A DNA stretch of 61,812 nt from DAIDKA01 sp049792815 (GCA_049792815.1 JBARBG010000087.1:1-61812); one strand, 5' to 3'; positions 43,437 to 53,442 are shown, counted from the stretch's first letter. Notes: generated by a model from the letters alone, not told the origin. A program made the numbers and translations.

Positions 43437-44183
43437 GGTGCCAGCCGGTGCGCAGCATCCACGACACGATGGTCAGACACGCCGCCAGGAACACGGCAAT
43501 AAACCCTAAGCTGACGCCAAGCCCGACGTCGGTGTGGCCATAGAAGCTCCAGCGGAATCCGCTGATCAGATATACGACCGGATTGAAGAGCGTGATCGTG
43601 CGCCAGGGCGCCGGCAGTATGTCGATGCTGTAGAAGCTGCCGCCGAGGAAGGTCAGCGGCGTCACCACCAGCAGCGGCACCACCTGCAGCTGTTCCCAGC
43701 TGTCTGCCCAGATGCCCAGCATGAAACCGAACAGGCTGAAGCTGACCGAGGTCAGCAGCAGAAAGGCGATCATCCCCAGGGGATGCAGGATGTGCAGCGG
43801 CACGAAGATGGTGGAGGTCGCGAGAATGACCAGGCCGATGATCATGGATTTGGTGGCGGCCGCGCCGACGTAGCCCAGCAGGATCTCGGGGGTCGACACC
43901 GGTGCCGAGAGCAGCTCGTAGATGGTCCCGGCCCACTTGGGCATGTAAATGCCGAAGGATCCGTTGCCCACGCTTTCGGTAAGGACGGACAGCATGATCA
44001 GGCCCGGCACGATGAAGGCGCCGTAGGGCACACCGCCGATATGGGTCATGCGCGAGCCGATGGCCGAGCCGAATACGATGAAGTACAGCGAGGTGGTCAG
44101 CACCGGCGCGCCGATGCTCTGCACCAGAGTGCGGAAGGTACGGGCCATCTCAAAGTGATAGATGGCCTTGACCGCGTGCCAGT

Positions 44184-44187
<4 letters not shown>
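43426..44187 (-). CDS. yadH: ABC-2 type permease, YadH-like
   Basis: A 253-residue permease with six membrane helices. Text matches the E. coli YadH branch closely, for example SLYFIVFGSAIGSRM, GAFIVPGLIMLSVLTES, LTFLGGSFYSIDILP and NPVVYLISGFRW. It works with the ATPase encoded just upstream, whose stop overlaps this start by four bases. The exported substrate is unknown. Confidence 0.9.
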
Positions 44188-45110
<923 letters not shown>

Positions 45111-45151
45111 AGTGCGAAGATTACCGGCCTGACGAGACAACGGGGAAAATC

Positions 45152-45820
45152 ATGTCGACGCGCAATAACAGTGGTATGTCAGCGGCGGCCCACGAGTACA
45201 TGCTCGGGGCTTCGCTGCGGGAGTCACCGGTTCTGGCAAGGCTGCGCGCCGCCACGGCCCCCAGGGCCGAGGCGGAAATGCAGATCGGTCCGGAACAGGG
45301 TCAGTTCATGGCGTTCCTGGTGCGTCTCACCGGTGCCCGGCGCTGCATCGAACTGGGAACCTACACCGGCTATTCGGCGCTGGCCGTGGCGCTGGCCCTG
45401 CCCCCGGACGGCAGCATCGTGGCCTGCGACGTGAGCGATGAGTTCACGCGGGTCGGCCGTCCCTTCTGGCGCGAGGCCGGTGTGGAGTCGAAGATCGATC
45501 TGCGGCTCAAGCCCGCGCTGCAGTCGCTGGATGAACTGCTGGCGCAGCCCGGCGGGCGGGGCGGGTACGATTTTGCCTTCGTCGATGCGGACAAGGGCAA
45601 CTACATCGCGTACTACGAGAAACTTCTCGAACTGGTGCGACCCGGCGGCCTGATCACGGTCGACAATACCCTGGGCGTGTCGGGCCGCTACGTGACCGAA
45701 CTGACTTCGCCGAGTGCCGAGGCGATCCGGGCGTTCAATGCCCACGTGCATCACGACACCCGCGTGGAGCTGTCGATGTTGCCCATCGGCGAAGGCCTGT
45801 CGCTGCTGCGGGTGCTGTAG
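45152..45820 (+). CDS. SAM-dependent O-methyltransferase (CCoAOMT-like)
   Basis: A 222-residue class I methyltransferase of the caffeoyl-CoA O-methyltransferase group. The SAM site is in RRCIELGTYTGYSALAVALA, the metal/acidic loop DFAFVDADKGNYIAYYEKLL, and GGLITVDNTLGVSGR follows, with metal ligands. A catechol-like oxygen is the usual acceptor, with a divalent metal. Start at ATG 45152 with GGGGAAAA nearby. Confidence 0.92.
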   Translation: MSTRNNSGMSAAAHEYMLGASLRESPVLARLRAATAPRAEAEMQIGPEQGQFMAFLVRLTGARRCIELGTYTGYSALAVALALPPDGSIVACDVSDEFTRVGRPFWREAGVESKIDLRLKPALQSLDELLAQPGGRGGYDFAFVDADKGNYIAYYEKLLELVRPGGLITVDNTLGVSGRYVTELTSPSAEAIRAFNAHVHHDTRVELSMLPIGEGLSLLRVL

Positions 45821-45882
45821 TTTCGGGATGTGCAGCGCAACATCGGTTACGATTCCTTCAGGTCAAGAGCGCTTCGCATTAC

Positions 45883-45930
45883 ATCGGGGGAACGCATGGC
45901 CGCAATATCGGGGGAACGCCTGGCCGCAAC
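45883..45930 (+). repeat. 24-base direct repeat duplicating a translation start
   Basis: Two copies of a 24-base unit, 45883-45906 and 45907-45930, differ at only one base in the key part: GGGGGAACGCATGG in the first and GGGGGAACGCCTGG in the second. The unit thus contains a ribosome site and ATG; in the second copy the ATG is CTG. As 24 is a multiple of three, the protein gains eight residues (SGERMAAI / SGERLAAT). Confidence 0.8.
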
Positions 45931-47668
45931 GCCGTATCCGAAGCAGCAGATGCATCGCTTCGCATATACCAAGCTCAGCAAGGAACAGATCGCCGCCAAG
46001 CTTTCCCCAGTTGTCGCGAAGGGGCCAACAAATGTCTCGCCGCTCGCCGCAGACTTCGCGGGCCAAACGCTGAGCATCGTCACGGACGATGGTCCGGCGC
46101 TCAAGTACAAGTTCACCAGCAATACCAAACTGTCGCTATCGGAAAACGGCGCCAAGGCGGTCGATGCCGGCTTCGGCGCCCTGGAAAACGACGATATCTG
46201 CTTCTTCACCCATCTGATTCCCGGGACGCAGCGCGGCTATGCCGTGGTCGTCGACCGAACGAGCAAGCTGGTTACGGTCATCGAGCTGTGGTTCAGCGGC
46301 TACGAGGACAATCGCGAGGTCCAGCGCCAGATCCATTTCGGCTATGTCGATGCCGGCGGTGAGGCGCCCAAGGGGCGGCATGAACTCACCAACCGCCTCG
46401 AGGGACGCGGCTATCACTGGCGCCAGGACAATGGCATGGAGACTCTGGAGTACTACCCTTCGGCGGGGTACTCGCACTTCGTGGAACTCTCGCGCACGGG
46501 CGGTGAACTGGGGTTCTGCGCCCCGTCGGACTATGTGAAGCTGGATAACGATTTCATCCTGTACACCCGTACGGAGTGCGAGTTCTCAGGCACTTTCACC
46601 GCATACGTCATTGACATGAACCGGGTGCAGCAGATGGGCGTCCGGCTCGGCTTTGATGACGCCGACAATCTGAACTACTCCATCTTTCGCGGCCACGGCG
46701 ACATCACCGGTCAGATCGCGCATTTCGAGAAATTCGAGGACAACACGGGCGACCCGATTCCCGGACCAAAGGATAAGGACGGCAAGCCCACGAAGGGCGG
46801 ACGCAGGGTGTACCGCCCCATCCACACCATGGAGAAGATGACCCGTGAGGAGGTTGCCAAGGTCGTCAAGGAGCACTTGACCGCCTTTCCGGCGCGCACC
46901 ACCACGGGCGGCGCCGCCGGCATGAGCCAGAACGCTCTGCCGGCGAGTGACTATCTGGCGGGCAAGACCTTCACCCTGCGCTATGACCATGGCCCGGTGA
47001 TGGAATACAGAGTCGACGGTAGCGATCAGTTGAACTGGCGCATGAACGGACAGGGGGATTGGGTCAAGGCGCGCTACCAGGCCTATGAGGCGGCGCAGGG
47101 TCTGGTGCTGTTCGGCCACCTGCTGGAAGGCGCGCCCGACCACGATGGCCATATCATGGCCGTGGACTTCCACCAGGGTCTGGTGACCTGCTACAACGGC
47201 CATCTCAATACGCCGTACTTCGCCAACGAGGCCGGCGCTCGCACGCTGTTCGGTGTGCTCGAGATGGAGGGCGTCCAGCCGCCCCAGTACCGCCGCCACC
47301 AGCGCACCACGGAAATGACGGGCCGCTGCATCACCTACAGCTATGCGCCGGGCCTGGTGTCGATGCACCTGTATTCCACGCCGCACACGGTCTCCTGGAT
47401 CATCTTCACGCCCGACCAGCATGGCGGCATGGAGTGGAGCGGACCGGGCGATTTTGTGAAGATCCGCGATGGCATCTATTTCATGTACTGGCTGGAAGAA
47501 GCGTGCAACGGCACGCTCGGCACCGTGCTGCTGAACCTGAACATCATGCACGACGCCGGCATTGCCTATAACTGTGGCACCAGGGGCCTGAACATGAGCG
47601 CCATAGGCGCCATCGTCCGGCACGCCGGCAAGTTCGACGTCGACAAGTACTTCCAGATCCGCACCTGA
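45896..47668 (+). CDS. Double MoaF-like (molybdenum cofactor synthesis F) protein
   Basis: About 590 residues with two related halves. Each half starts with a lipocalin-like segment: FAGQTLSIVTDDGPALKYKF near residue 50 and LAGKTFTLRYDHGPVMEYRV near 365. Both go on to long strand-rich regions typical of MoaF (LYSTPHTVSWIIFTPDQHGG in the second). MoaF was linked to molybdenum cofactor-dependent arylsulfatase regulation in enterobacteria, and a small-ligand barrel is likely. ATG 45896 follows GGGGG by five bases. No moa genes are adjacent, but a molybdenum hydroxylase operon lies 4 kb upstream. Confidence 0.75.
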   Translation: MAAISGERLAATPYPKQQMHRFAYTKLSKEQIAAKLSPVVAKGPTNVSPLAADFAGQTLSIVTDDGPALKYKFTSNTKLSLSENGAKAVDAGFGALENDDICFFTHLIPGTQRGYAVVVDRTSKLVTVIELWFSGYEDNREVQRQIHFGYVDAGGEAPKGRHELTNRLEGRGYHWRQDNGMETLEYYPSAGYSHFVELSRTGGELGFCAPSDYVKLDNDFILYTRTECEFSGTFTAYVIDMNRVQQMGVRLGFDDADNLNYSIFRGHGDITGQIAHFEKFEDNTGDPIPGPKDKDGKPTKGGRRVYRPIHTMEKMTREEVAKVVKEHLTAFPARTTTGGAAGMSQNALPASDYLAGKTFTLRYDHGPVMEYRVDGSDQLNWRMNGQGDWVKARYQAYEAAQGLVLFGHLLEGAPDHDGHIMAVDFHQGLVTCYNGHLNTPYFANEAGARTLFGVLEMEGVQPPQYRRHQRTTEMTGRCITYSYAPGLVSMHLYSTPHTVSWIIFTPDQHGGMEWSGPGDFVKIRDGIYFMYWLEEACNGTLGTVLLNLNIMHDAGIAYNCGTRGLNMSAIGAIVRHAGKFDVDKYFQIRT

Positions 47669-47677
47669 GGAGGACCC

Positions 47678-48169
47678 ATGAGCCAGCACTCCACCGCGAC
47701 GCGCCGGATGTTCCTGAAGGGCGGTGCGCTTCTGGCCGGTCCGCTCGCTGCGGCGGCGCTGCCGGCCGTGGCGCTGGCCCATGAGCGACCTGACGACGGG
47801 TTACACGCTCGTGTGAAACAACTGGAAGATGAGGCGGCGATCCGTGAGGCGCATCAATCGTGGCTGCGCCAGATAAATTCCGGTGGCGGCATGGCACTGA
47901 TCGACGCTTGCGTTCGGCGTGTGACGGCGGATTACGCGGGCGTCGCGGACAGCATCGAGATCGCCGCGGATGGGCAAACGGCTACCGGGCGATTCGATTG
48001 CGCTGTCGAGTTGGAAACCATGCTGCCCGATGACTCCACCCTTGGGCAGATGGCGCACGCCCAGGGCAGTGGCATGGTGCGTACCAGCGCACGGCGGATG
48101 CTGACGGTCAAATACCTCAAGGTCGCCGGCGCCTGGACGATAGACAAAGTGGTGTCGCCAGGGCTTTAG
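47678..48169 (+). CDS. Tat-exported SnoaL-like protein
   Basis: A 163-residue protein with a Tat-like signal (TRRMFLKGGALLAGPLAAAA). The mature part has a SnoaL/NTF2-like helix (VKQLEDEAAIREAHQSWLRQ) and C-terminal strands (RRMLTVKYLKVAGAWTIDKV). GAGGA lies just upstream. It begins nine bases after the double MoaF gene and is likely co-transcribed with it. Its ligand is unknown. Confidence 0.78.
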   Translation: MSQHSTATRRMFLKGGALLAGPLAAAALPAVALAHERPDDGLHARVKQLEDEAAIREAHQSWLRQINSGGGMALIDACVRRVTADYAGVADSIEIAADGQTATGRFDCAVELETMLPDDSTLGQMAHAQGSGMVRTSARRMLTVKYLKVAGAWTIDKVVSPGL

Positions 48170-48292
48170 CCGGACGGGTGCTTGGGCTTTGCCGGTAGCG
48201 TCCGGGGTACTGCCGCGGTCAACCATTGGCTAAACCATGCGTTGTCCAGGCACGGGTCTTTTTGTGCACCGAGGCAAAGCCGGGGAGGTTGT

Positions 48293-49558
48293 ATGTGGCT
48301 GCCAGGTTTACGCCTTCTAAATCATCGGTTTACGCACATTTTCGGCGCCGGGACCGTCGCGCTGCTGGTGGCCGGCTGTGGCGATAACGGCTGCTGGAAC
48401 TGCGGAAATTTTCCGCCCCCGTGCTGCAGCGTGGCCCCCGAAGTGTCGCTGGGCCTGGTGGCCGGTAATTTCACCGGCAATGGCAAGACCTCGGTCGTTG
48501 CCACCAGCACGGTGGAATACTCTCCATTCCAAAATGCAGGCAGTCTGAAAGCCTATCTCTCCACCGGCGCCGGCACCTTCGCCGCCCCGGTTCTGGTCGG
48601 TGATGGCGATGACCCGCTGTACCTGGCGGTCGCTGACCTCAATGGCGATCACCTTCCCGATGTGGTCTCGGCCAGTTTCGATGACGGCACGCTGTCAGTG
48701 TTTCTGAACAGTTCCCAAACACCTGGAACTGTCTTTGCCGCGCCCATCATCCTCAGCTCGCCCGGAGCCTCACAGGTGGCCATCGCCGACATGAATGGCG
48801 ATGGCATGCCGGATCTGGTCTCGGCGGATTTCAATGTGTCCCTGTTCCTGCAGACCGCTCCGGGAGTGTTTGCAAGTCCCGTTGCCCTGTACCCGGGTGG
48901 TGCGAACTGGGTGGCGGTGGGAGACCTGAACGGCGACGGCATGCCGGACATCGCGCTCACTGACGCGGTAGGCGTGAAGCTGCTCATGCACACCGGCGCC
49001 GCCAACTCCACCACCTATGCCGCGCCGGTGTCGATCTTTACGCAGACGCCGAACAATGCGCTGCAGGGCGCCAATATCATCGCCATTGCCGATGTCAACG
49101 GCGATGGCTTCAATGATCTGGTGATCACCGATCCCGGTCCGTCCGGCGGCGCGACACCCACCGTTTCAGTGCTGCTGCAGGACGCCACGCATCCCGGACA
49201 GTTCCTGGCGCCCGTGAGCTATGCCGTTGCGCCGTACAGCGTGGCCACTTCGATCGTCGTGATCGACGTCAATGGCGATGGCCTGCCGGATATCGTGATC
49301 GGCGGCACGGCCTCTACCACAGTGCTGCTGCAGAACCCCGCAACACCCGGAACCTTCATGGCGGCGAGCAACTACGCCACGCCAAATGCCAATGAAATCG
49401 CGGTCGCCGACGTTAATGGCGATGGCAAACCCGACATCATCGTTGGCACGGGACCTGCGCAGACGGTCGCCAATGGCGTAGCACCCAACGTGCCGGGTGT
49501 TCTACTGCAGAACGCGACCTCTCCTGGAACCTTCGCAGCCCTGCAGGCACTGCCCTGA
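48293..49558 (+). CDS. FG-GAP/VCBS-repeat lipoprotein
   Basis: A 421-residue lipoprotein (signal ending in ALLVAGC, GGGGAGG before ATG 48293). Six calcium-type turns Asp-x-Asn-Gly-Asp-Gly-x-x-Asp are seen (VADLNGDHLPD, IADMNGDGMPD, VGDLNGDGMPD, IADVNGDGFND, VIDVNGDGLPD, VADVNGDGKPD), indicating a six- or seven-bladed propeller. Right after the lipidated Cys comes a Cys-rich patch (CGDNGCWNCGNFPPPCC). A surface adhesion or polymer-binding role is likely. The frame upstream to 48182 is probably non-coding. Confidence 0.85.
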   Translation: MWLPGLRLLNHRFTHIFGAGTVALLVAGCGDNGCWNCGNFPPPCCSVAPEVSLGLVAGNFTGNGKTSVVATSTVEYSPFQNAGSLKAYLSTGAGTFAAPVLVGDGDDPLYLAVADLNGDHLPDVVSASFDDGTLSVFLNSSQTPGTVFAAPIILSSPGASQVAIADMNGDGMPDLVSADFNVSLFLQTAPGVFASPVALYPGGANWVAVGDLNGDGMPDIALTDAVGVKLLMHTGAANSTTYAAPVSIFTQTPNNALQGANIIAIADVNGDGFNDLVITDPGPSGGATPTVSVLLQDATHPGQFLAPVSYAVAPYSVATSIVVIDVNGDGLPDIVIGGTASTTVLLQNPATPGTFMAASNYATPNANEIAVADVNGDGKPDIIVGTGPAQTVANGVAPNVPGVLLQNATSPGTFAALQALP

Positions 49559-49563
49559 TCCCG

Positions 49564-50064
49564 GTGGACACCGACGCCATCCTCGTGCTGACGACCGGCG
49601 GAACGATCGATAAACAATATTTCGATGCGCTCAGCAAGTATCAGATTACCGACTCGATCGTCACCAGATTGCTGGAAGTCGCCCGCGTCCGCCATCCCTA
49701 CCTGGTCGAGGAAGTGCTGCGCAAGGACAGTATTGATATCACCGAAGAGGACAGGGCGCAGATCGTAGAGCATGTGCGGCGCGCGAAGCACTCCCGCATC
49801 GTGATCACCCATGGCACGGACACGATGACGGTCACTGCCACCGCCTTGGCCTCGATTGCCGGCAAGACCATCGTGCTCACGGGTGCGCTGGCCCCGGCCC
49901 GATTCAGTGAAAGCGACGCGGCGTTTAACCTCGGTATGGCCTTCGCCACGGCTCAGACGACGGCTCCCGGCGTCTACATTGCCATCAACGGCTCTGTGTT
50001 TCGCGGGGATGAAGTCGTCAAGAACCATGAACTGGGCTGGTTCACCCGCAAGCAGGAAGACTAG
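49564..50064 (+). CDS. Single-domain asparaginase-like protein
   Basis: A 166-residue protein comprising only the N-terminal asparaginase domain. The catalytic segments LVLTTGGTIDK (Thr in GGTID) and VITHGTDTMTVTA are intact. Type I/II asparaginases are about 330 residues with a second domain that completes the active site of the dimer. Short versions of this size occur in several proteobacteria, so it need not be broken, but activity is unproven. The GTG start is five bases after the FG-GAP gene. Confidence 0.8.
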   Translation: MDTDAILVLTTGGTIDKQYFDALSKYQITDSIVTRLLEVARVRHPYLVEEVLRKDSIDITEEDRAQIVEHVRRAKHSRIVITHGTDTMTVTATALASIAGKTIVLTGALAPARFSESDAAFNLGMAFATAQTTAPGVYIAINGSVFRGDEVVKNHELGWFTRKQED

Positions 50065-50081
50065 TCAGCGGGTGGCGATCG

Positions 50082-50828
50082 TCAGTGCTGCGGCTTTGCC
50101 CGCCAGCCTCCGGCGCGTGCCTGTGCTTCGGCGGAGGCGTCCAAAGCATCGCCGGCGATGGCATCGGCCACGGCCCGTACCACGGCCGGGGGCAGATCGG
50201 AGGCCGCCTGTCGGTACTGGCCCTGGGCCTGTGTCGCTGGCTCATGCGCGAGGACCTGCACCGTCCAACCCTGATCCTCATGACAGGCGAGGCCCGCGGC
50301 GTCCGCGCTGCCGCTGAGGTGGAAGGTGCGACAGTACTGCCCCTGCCTGGAGATGAAGGTGACACCGATCTTCACGGTCGCGGAGGGCTCCTGGTTCGCC
50401 GCGAGCTGCCCGTTGAGGGCCCGTTCCAACGCGCCGGAAGCGATGAACTCACCCTGCTTTGCGGTGATGGGGCCGGAGGCGTTCAGTTGCGTGCCGAAAT
50501 GCCACACCAGGGCGCCGAGCACGAAGCTCGCGGCCAGCGAACCCCACTGCACCCAGGCGCGCTGCGGCGCCGCCTGCTTGCGAAATGGCAGCACCTTCGC
50601 CGGCTTCGCGCCGGGGGTGCTGTGCACCAGCGAAATAAGCCGGGCGGGTACCGGCTCTTTGAGTATCGGGTCAAAGCCGGCGCGCAATTTCCCGCGCAGG
50701 GCCTGATGTGCAGCCACCCGTTGCGCCACCTCGGGATCGGCGGCGACGGCTCTTGCGACCTGCTCGCGCGTCGGCCCGTCGAGTTCACCATCGACGTACG
50801 CCATCAGGGTTTCCTCAGACAGCCTCAC
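50082..50828 (-). CDS. Anti-sigma factor of the RsiW/RskA type
   Basis: A 248-residue protein. The N-terminal helical module (LSEETLMAYVDGELDGPTRE, then VAQRVAAHQALRGKLRAGFD) fits the anti-sigma domain of ECF regulators; a zinc finger is not visible. One membrane helix (WGSLAASFVLGALVWHFG) at about 95-112 separates it from a periplasmic domain that has two cysteines (QYCRTFHLSG, LACHEDQG). The GTG start overlaps the stop of the sigma gene (GTGA), so the two are coupled. Confidence 0.82.
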   Translation of the reverse strand: MRLSEETLMAYVDGELDGPTREQVARAVAADPEVAQRVAAHQALRGKLRAGFDPILKEPVPARLISLVHSTPGAKPAKVLPFRKQAAPQRAWVQWGSLAASFVLGALVWHFGTQLNASGPITAKQGEFIASGALERALNGQLAANQEPSATVKIGVTFISRQGQYCRTFHLSGSADAAGLACHEDQGWTVQVLAHEPATQAQGQYRQAASDLPPAVVRAVADAIAGDALDASAEAQARAGGWRAKPQH

Positions 50829-51325
50829 GAGTACTCCTGTTCGCCGCCGAGCATGCTTTGCAAAGCCTCGCGGCCGCGCGCAAGACGGCTGGTGATGGTG
50901 CCGATGGGCGCGCCGATGATGTCGGCGGCCTCGCGATAGGACAAACCTTCGATAAGAACCAGGCCTATCACTTCACGCTGCTCATCCGGCAGGCGCTCCA
51001 TGGCCTGCTGGACCGGAAGTATCTGTGCGTGGGCGCTGTTCGGGTCCGCGACCTGTTCCCCGAGTTCCTCGGGAGCAAAGACCCGCTTGCGTCGAGCGCG
51101 CGCCCGCGCCTCGTCAATCCAGGCATTGCGCAGGATGCCGAACAGCCAGCCCGCCAGCGGTGCGCCTGCGTGCAGCTGGTCGGACTTCGCCAGCGCCCGC
51201 TCGATGGCAATCTGCACCAGGTCATCGGCGTCACTGACGTTGCCTGCCAGCGAGCGCGCGAAGCGACGCAATCTTGGCAGCAGTTCAATGATCTCGGCAC
51301 TTCGGGCCTCGCTAACGGGTGGCAT
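50825..51325 (-). CDS. ECF-type sigma factor (RpoE-like)
   Basis: A 166-residue sigma factor. Region 2 is seen in RFARSLAGNVSDADDLVQIAI and ALAKSDQ; region 4 is in QEREVIGLVLIEGLSYREAAD-like text (LPDEQREVIGLVLIEG, then EAADIIGAPIGTITSRLARG), where the -35 recognition helix lies. It is paired with its anti-sigma factor downstream and divergent from a subtilase gene 75 bases away, a candidate member of its regulon. Confidence 0.92.
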   Translation of the reverse strand: MPPVSEARSAEIIELLPRLRRFARSLAGNVSDADDLVQIAIERALAKSDQLHAGAPLAGWLFGILRNAWIDEARARARRKRVFAPEELGEQVADPNSAHAQILPVQQAMERLPDEQREVIGLVLIEGLSYREAADIIGAPIGTITSRLARGREALQSMLGGEQEYS

Positions 51326-51400
51326 TTGACGATATGTCTGTCATACGAACCGGGCGGCCAATTTCTTCCCTGCGGCGATCGATTCAACTAGATTAGCTGC

Positions 51401-52705
51401 ATGCGGCGCATCACTCTAGCACTGGTATCGAGCTTGGCAGTGGCGGTTGCGCATGCGCAGCTCGGCCTGCCGCTGCGCGTCCCGCTGCCCGTGCCGCCGA
51501 TATCGACCCTTGATCGCACGCTGCAGGGCGTGGACTCGCAGCTGGACAGTAATGTGCTGCAGAACGCGCGAGCCGTGCAGGTACGAACGCTCATCCGCCG
51601 CAATCGCGCGACTCTGGAGGCGGATCCAAATGGCGCGGCCATCGTGCGCAACGAGATCGTGGCCTTTTCACCGACCGATGGCGATATGGCACTGGCCCAG
51701 GCGGCTGGATTCAGCGTCGTTGGTGTGCGCACCCTCGATGGCCTCGATGCCCGCGTCGTCATTCTGCAGGCGCCTCAGGGTCTGTCGACGGCGCGCGCGC
51801 TGGTGCGATTGCGCACGCTGCTGCCTGCGGTACAGATCGATTTCAATCATGTCTACAGCCAAAGTGGCACGCCAGAGGTGGCAGGCGCCGCCGCTGCTCC
51901 TGTGGACTCGGCGGCGAGCGCGGCGCAGACGGCTGCCGGCACGCGAGTGGGCCTGATCGACGGTGGCATCGATGCCGCGCATCCCGTGTTCCGCGACCTC
52001 GTGATTCATCGCCATGGCTGCGGTGATGTGTCCGTGCCTTCGGCACATGGAACGGCGGTGGCATCATTGATGGTGGGGCGCGCCGCCGATTTTCACGGCG
52101 CGGCGCCCGGCGCCGAGCTCTATGCCGGTGATGTGTATTGCGGAGTTCCGACCGGCGGCGCCGTGGACGCCGTGGCCGAAGCGCTCGCGTGGCTGGTTCA
52201 CGAACGCGTCCCGGTGATCAACGTGAGTCTGGTCGGGCCGAAGAATGTGATCCTGGAGTCGGTCGTACGCCTGCTGATTGAGCGCGGTTTCATCATCGTG
52301 GCCGCCGTCGGCAATGACGGCCCGGCAGCTGCGCCGCTGTATCCCGCGTCCTACCCGGGTGTGATTGGCGTAACGGCGGTTGATGGCCACCGGCACGTGC
52401 TGGTTGAAGCCGCGAGGGGTCCGCAGGTGCGCTTTGCCGCACCTGGTGCGGATATGGTGGCGGCGAAATCTCCCCAGGGCTTCGAGGCCGTCCGCGGCAC
52501 TTCGTTCGCGGCACCGCTGGTGGCATGTCTGCTCGCGGCCGAACTTCGCGAGCCCGACAAGGTTGCGGCCGCTCAGGCAGTCAGCGATCTGGCGGCGCGC
52601 GCCGTGGACTTGGGCGCGCGTGGATTCGACCCGGTGTATGGCTATGGGCTGGTGGCGGCGGACCTGGGGCCAGATCTGCGCCTGGCGGGCTTGCGGGCCC
52701 GCTGA
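51401..52705 (+). CDS. S8-family serine peptidase (subtilase)
   Basis: A 434-residue protein with a Sec signal (ITLALVSSLAVAVAHAQ). The N-terminal 120 residues look like an inhibitor/propeptide domain (AFSPTDGDMALAQAAGFSVV). The protease domain keeps the catalytic triad: Asp in VGLIDGGIDAAHP, His in SAHGTAVASLMVG and Ser in GTSFAAPLVACL. It acts outside the cytoplasm. It faces the sigma/anti-sigma pair across 75 bases, so it may be regulated by it. Confidence 0.93.
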   Translation: MRRITLALVSSLAVAVAHAQLGLPLRVPLPVPPISTLDRTLQGVDSQLDSNVLQNARAVQVRTLIRRNRATLEADPNGAAIVRNEIVAFSPTDGDMALAQAAGFSVVGVRTLDGLDARVVILQAPQGLSTARALVRLRTLLPAVQIDFNHVYSQSGTPEVAGAAAAPVDSAASAAQTAAGTRVGLIDGGIDAAHPVFRDLVIHRHGCGDVSVPSAHGTAVASLMVGRAADFHGAAPGAELYAGDVYCGVPTGGAVDAVAEALAWLVHERVPVINVSLVGPKNVILESVVRLLIERGFIIVAAVGNDGPAAAPLYPASYPGVIGVTAVDGHRHVLVEAARGPQVRFAAPGADMVAAKSPQGFEAVRGTSFAAPLVACLLAAELREPDKVAAAQAVSDLAARAVDLGARGFDPVYGYGLVAADLGPDLRLAGLRAR

Positions 52706-52822
52706 GCTGGAATTAAGTAAAGCCAATATTTTTTTTCGGCGCGCGGGAAGGAATGGCGGCGGACAGTCGTAGTTCCCTATGAAGGTCGCGGATTGGCCGC
52801 GGTCTCAACGGGAGATACGTAC

Positions 52823-53374
52823 ATGAAAGCGAATCAACTGATTGCAGGCACGGCCATCGTCGCGGGGCTGCTTTTCGGCGCCAGCGCGCAGGCCGGGGGC
52901 CTGGGCGGCATCGGCGGACAGTTCGGTGGTGCGTTGGGCGGTGCGGCGGGAGGCAGCATGTCCGGCTTCGGCGGCATGGGCAGCGTGGCAGGCAATGCCG
53001 ACGCGTTCGCCAGTGCCAGTCGGATCCGCAACACCAATCCTGCCACGACTTCGCCCAAGGACACGGCCACCAAGACCCACGGCGGTCGCAATGAAAGTTC
53101 GACTGCCAGTGCCGCGGGAACCCGGCAGTCGCTCACGTCCACGGCCAGTGCCGCCGCAAATGCGTCACACAACGCGAGCACCGGTACTGCCCCATCATCC
53201 ACAAGCGCCAATGAGAAGTCACCGCCGGCCTCCCAGGGCGGCGCGCTGGTCACGGGCGCTGCCAATGCTTCGAAGTCCGGAATCGACACCGGCGCTTCGG
53301 GCCAGGGTTCGGTGAGCCGCGGCGCCTTCAACGCCAATGGCGACGCGAACCTGGATTCCTCGGTGGGACACTGA
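52823..53374 (+). CDS. Secreted Gly/Ser/Ala-rich protein
   Basis: A 183-residue protein with a strong Sec signal (LIAGTAIVAGLLFGASAQA), the rest being low complexity: a Gly-rich block with repeats of GG-x-GG, then Ser/Ala/Thr/Asn-rich sequence and a few charged residues. No folded domain is apparent. GGGAGA lies about eight bases before ATG 52823. It follows the subtilase by 117 bases on the same strand. A surface or biofilm-matrix protein is possible. Confidence 0.72.
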   Translation: MKANQLIAGTAIVAGLLFGASAQAGGLGGIGGQFGGALGGAAGGSMSGFGGMGSVAGNADAFASASRIRNTNPATTSPKDTATKTHGGRNESSTASAAGTRQSLTSTASAAANASHNASTGTAPSSTSANEKSPPASQGGALVTGAANASKSGIDTGASGQGSVSRGAFNANGDANLDSSVGH

Positions 53375-53390
53375 GATCCGTTGCAGCAAA

Positions 53391-53420
53391 GGGCGGGCCG
53401 GTGGTAAGGCCGGTCCGCCT
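53391..53420. terminator. Candidate hairpin terminator between convergent genes
   Basis: A 10-bp stem pairs GGCGGGCCGG (53392-53401) with CCGGTCCGCC (53410-53419), with one G-U pair and an 8-base loop. It lies between the Gly/Ser-rich gene and the convergent Lrp-family gene. The following bases are not a true T-run, so it may be a weak, bidirectional terminator. Confidence 0.45.
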
Positions 53421-53442
53421 TGCAGGCGCAGCTGTGGGCGCG

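Noticed and set aside
46586..47782. 398-residue minus-strand frame opposite the MoaF-like gene
   Set aside because: The plus frame shows two related MoaF domains; the antisense frame is His/Val/Ala-rich shadow sequence.
48170..48205. 7-bp inverted repeat CCGGACG/CGTCCGG after the SnoaL-like gene
   Set aside because: The 22-base loop and absence of a T-run make a terminator unlikely.
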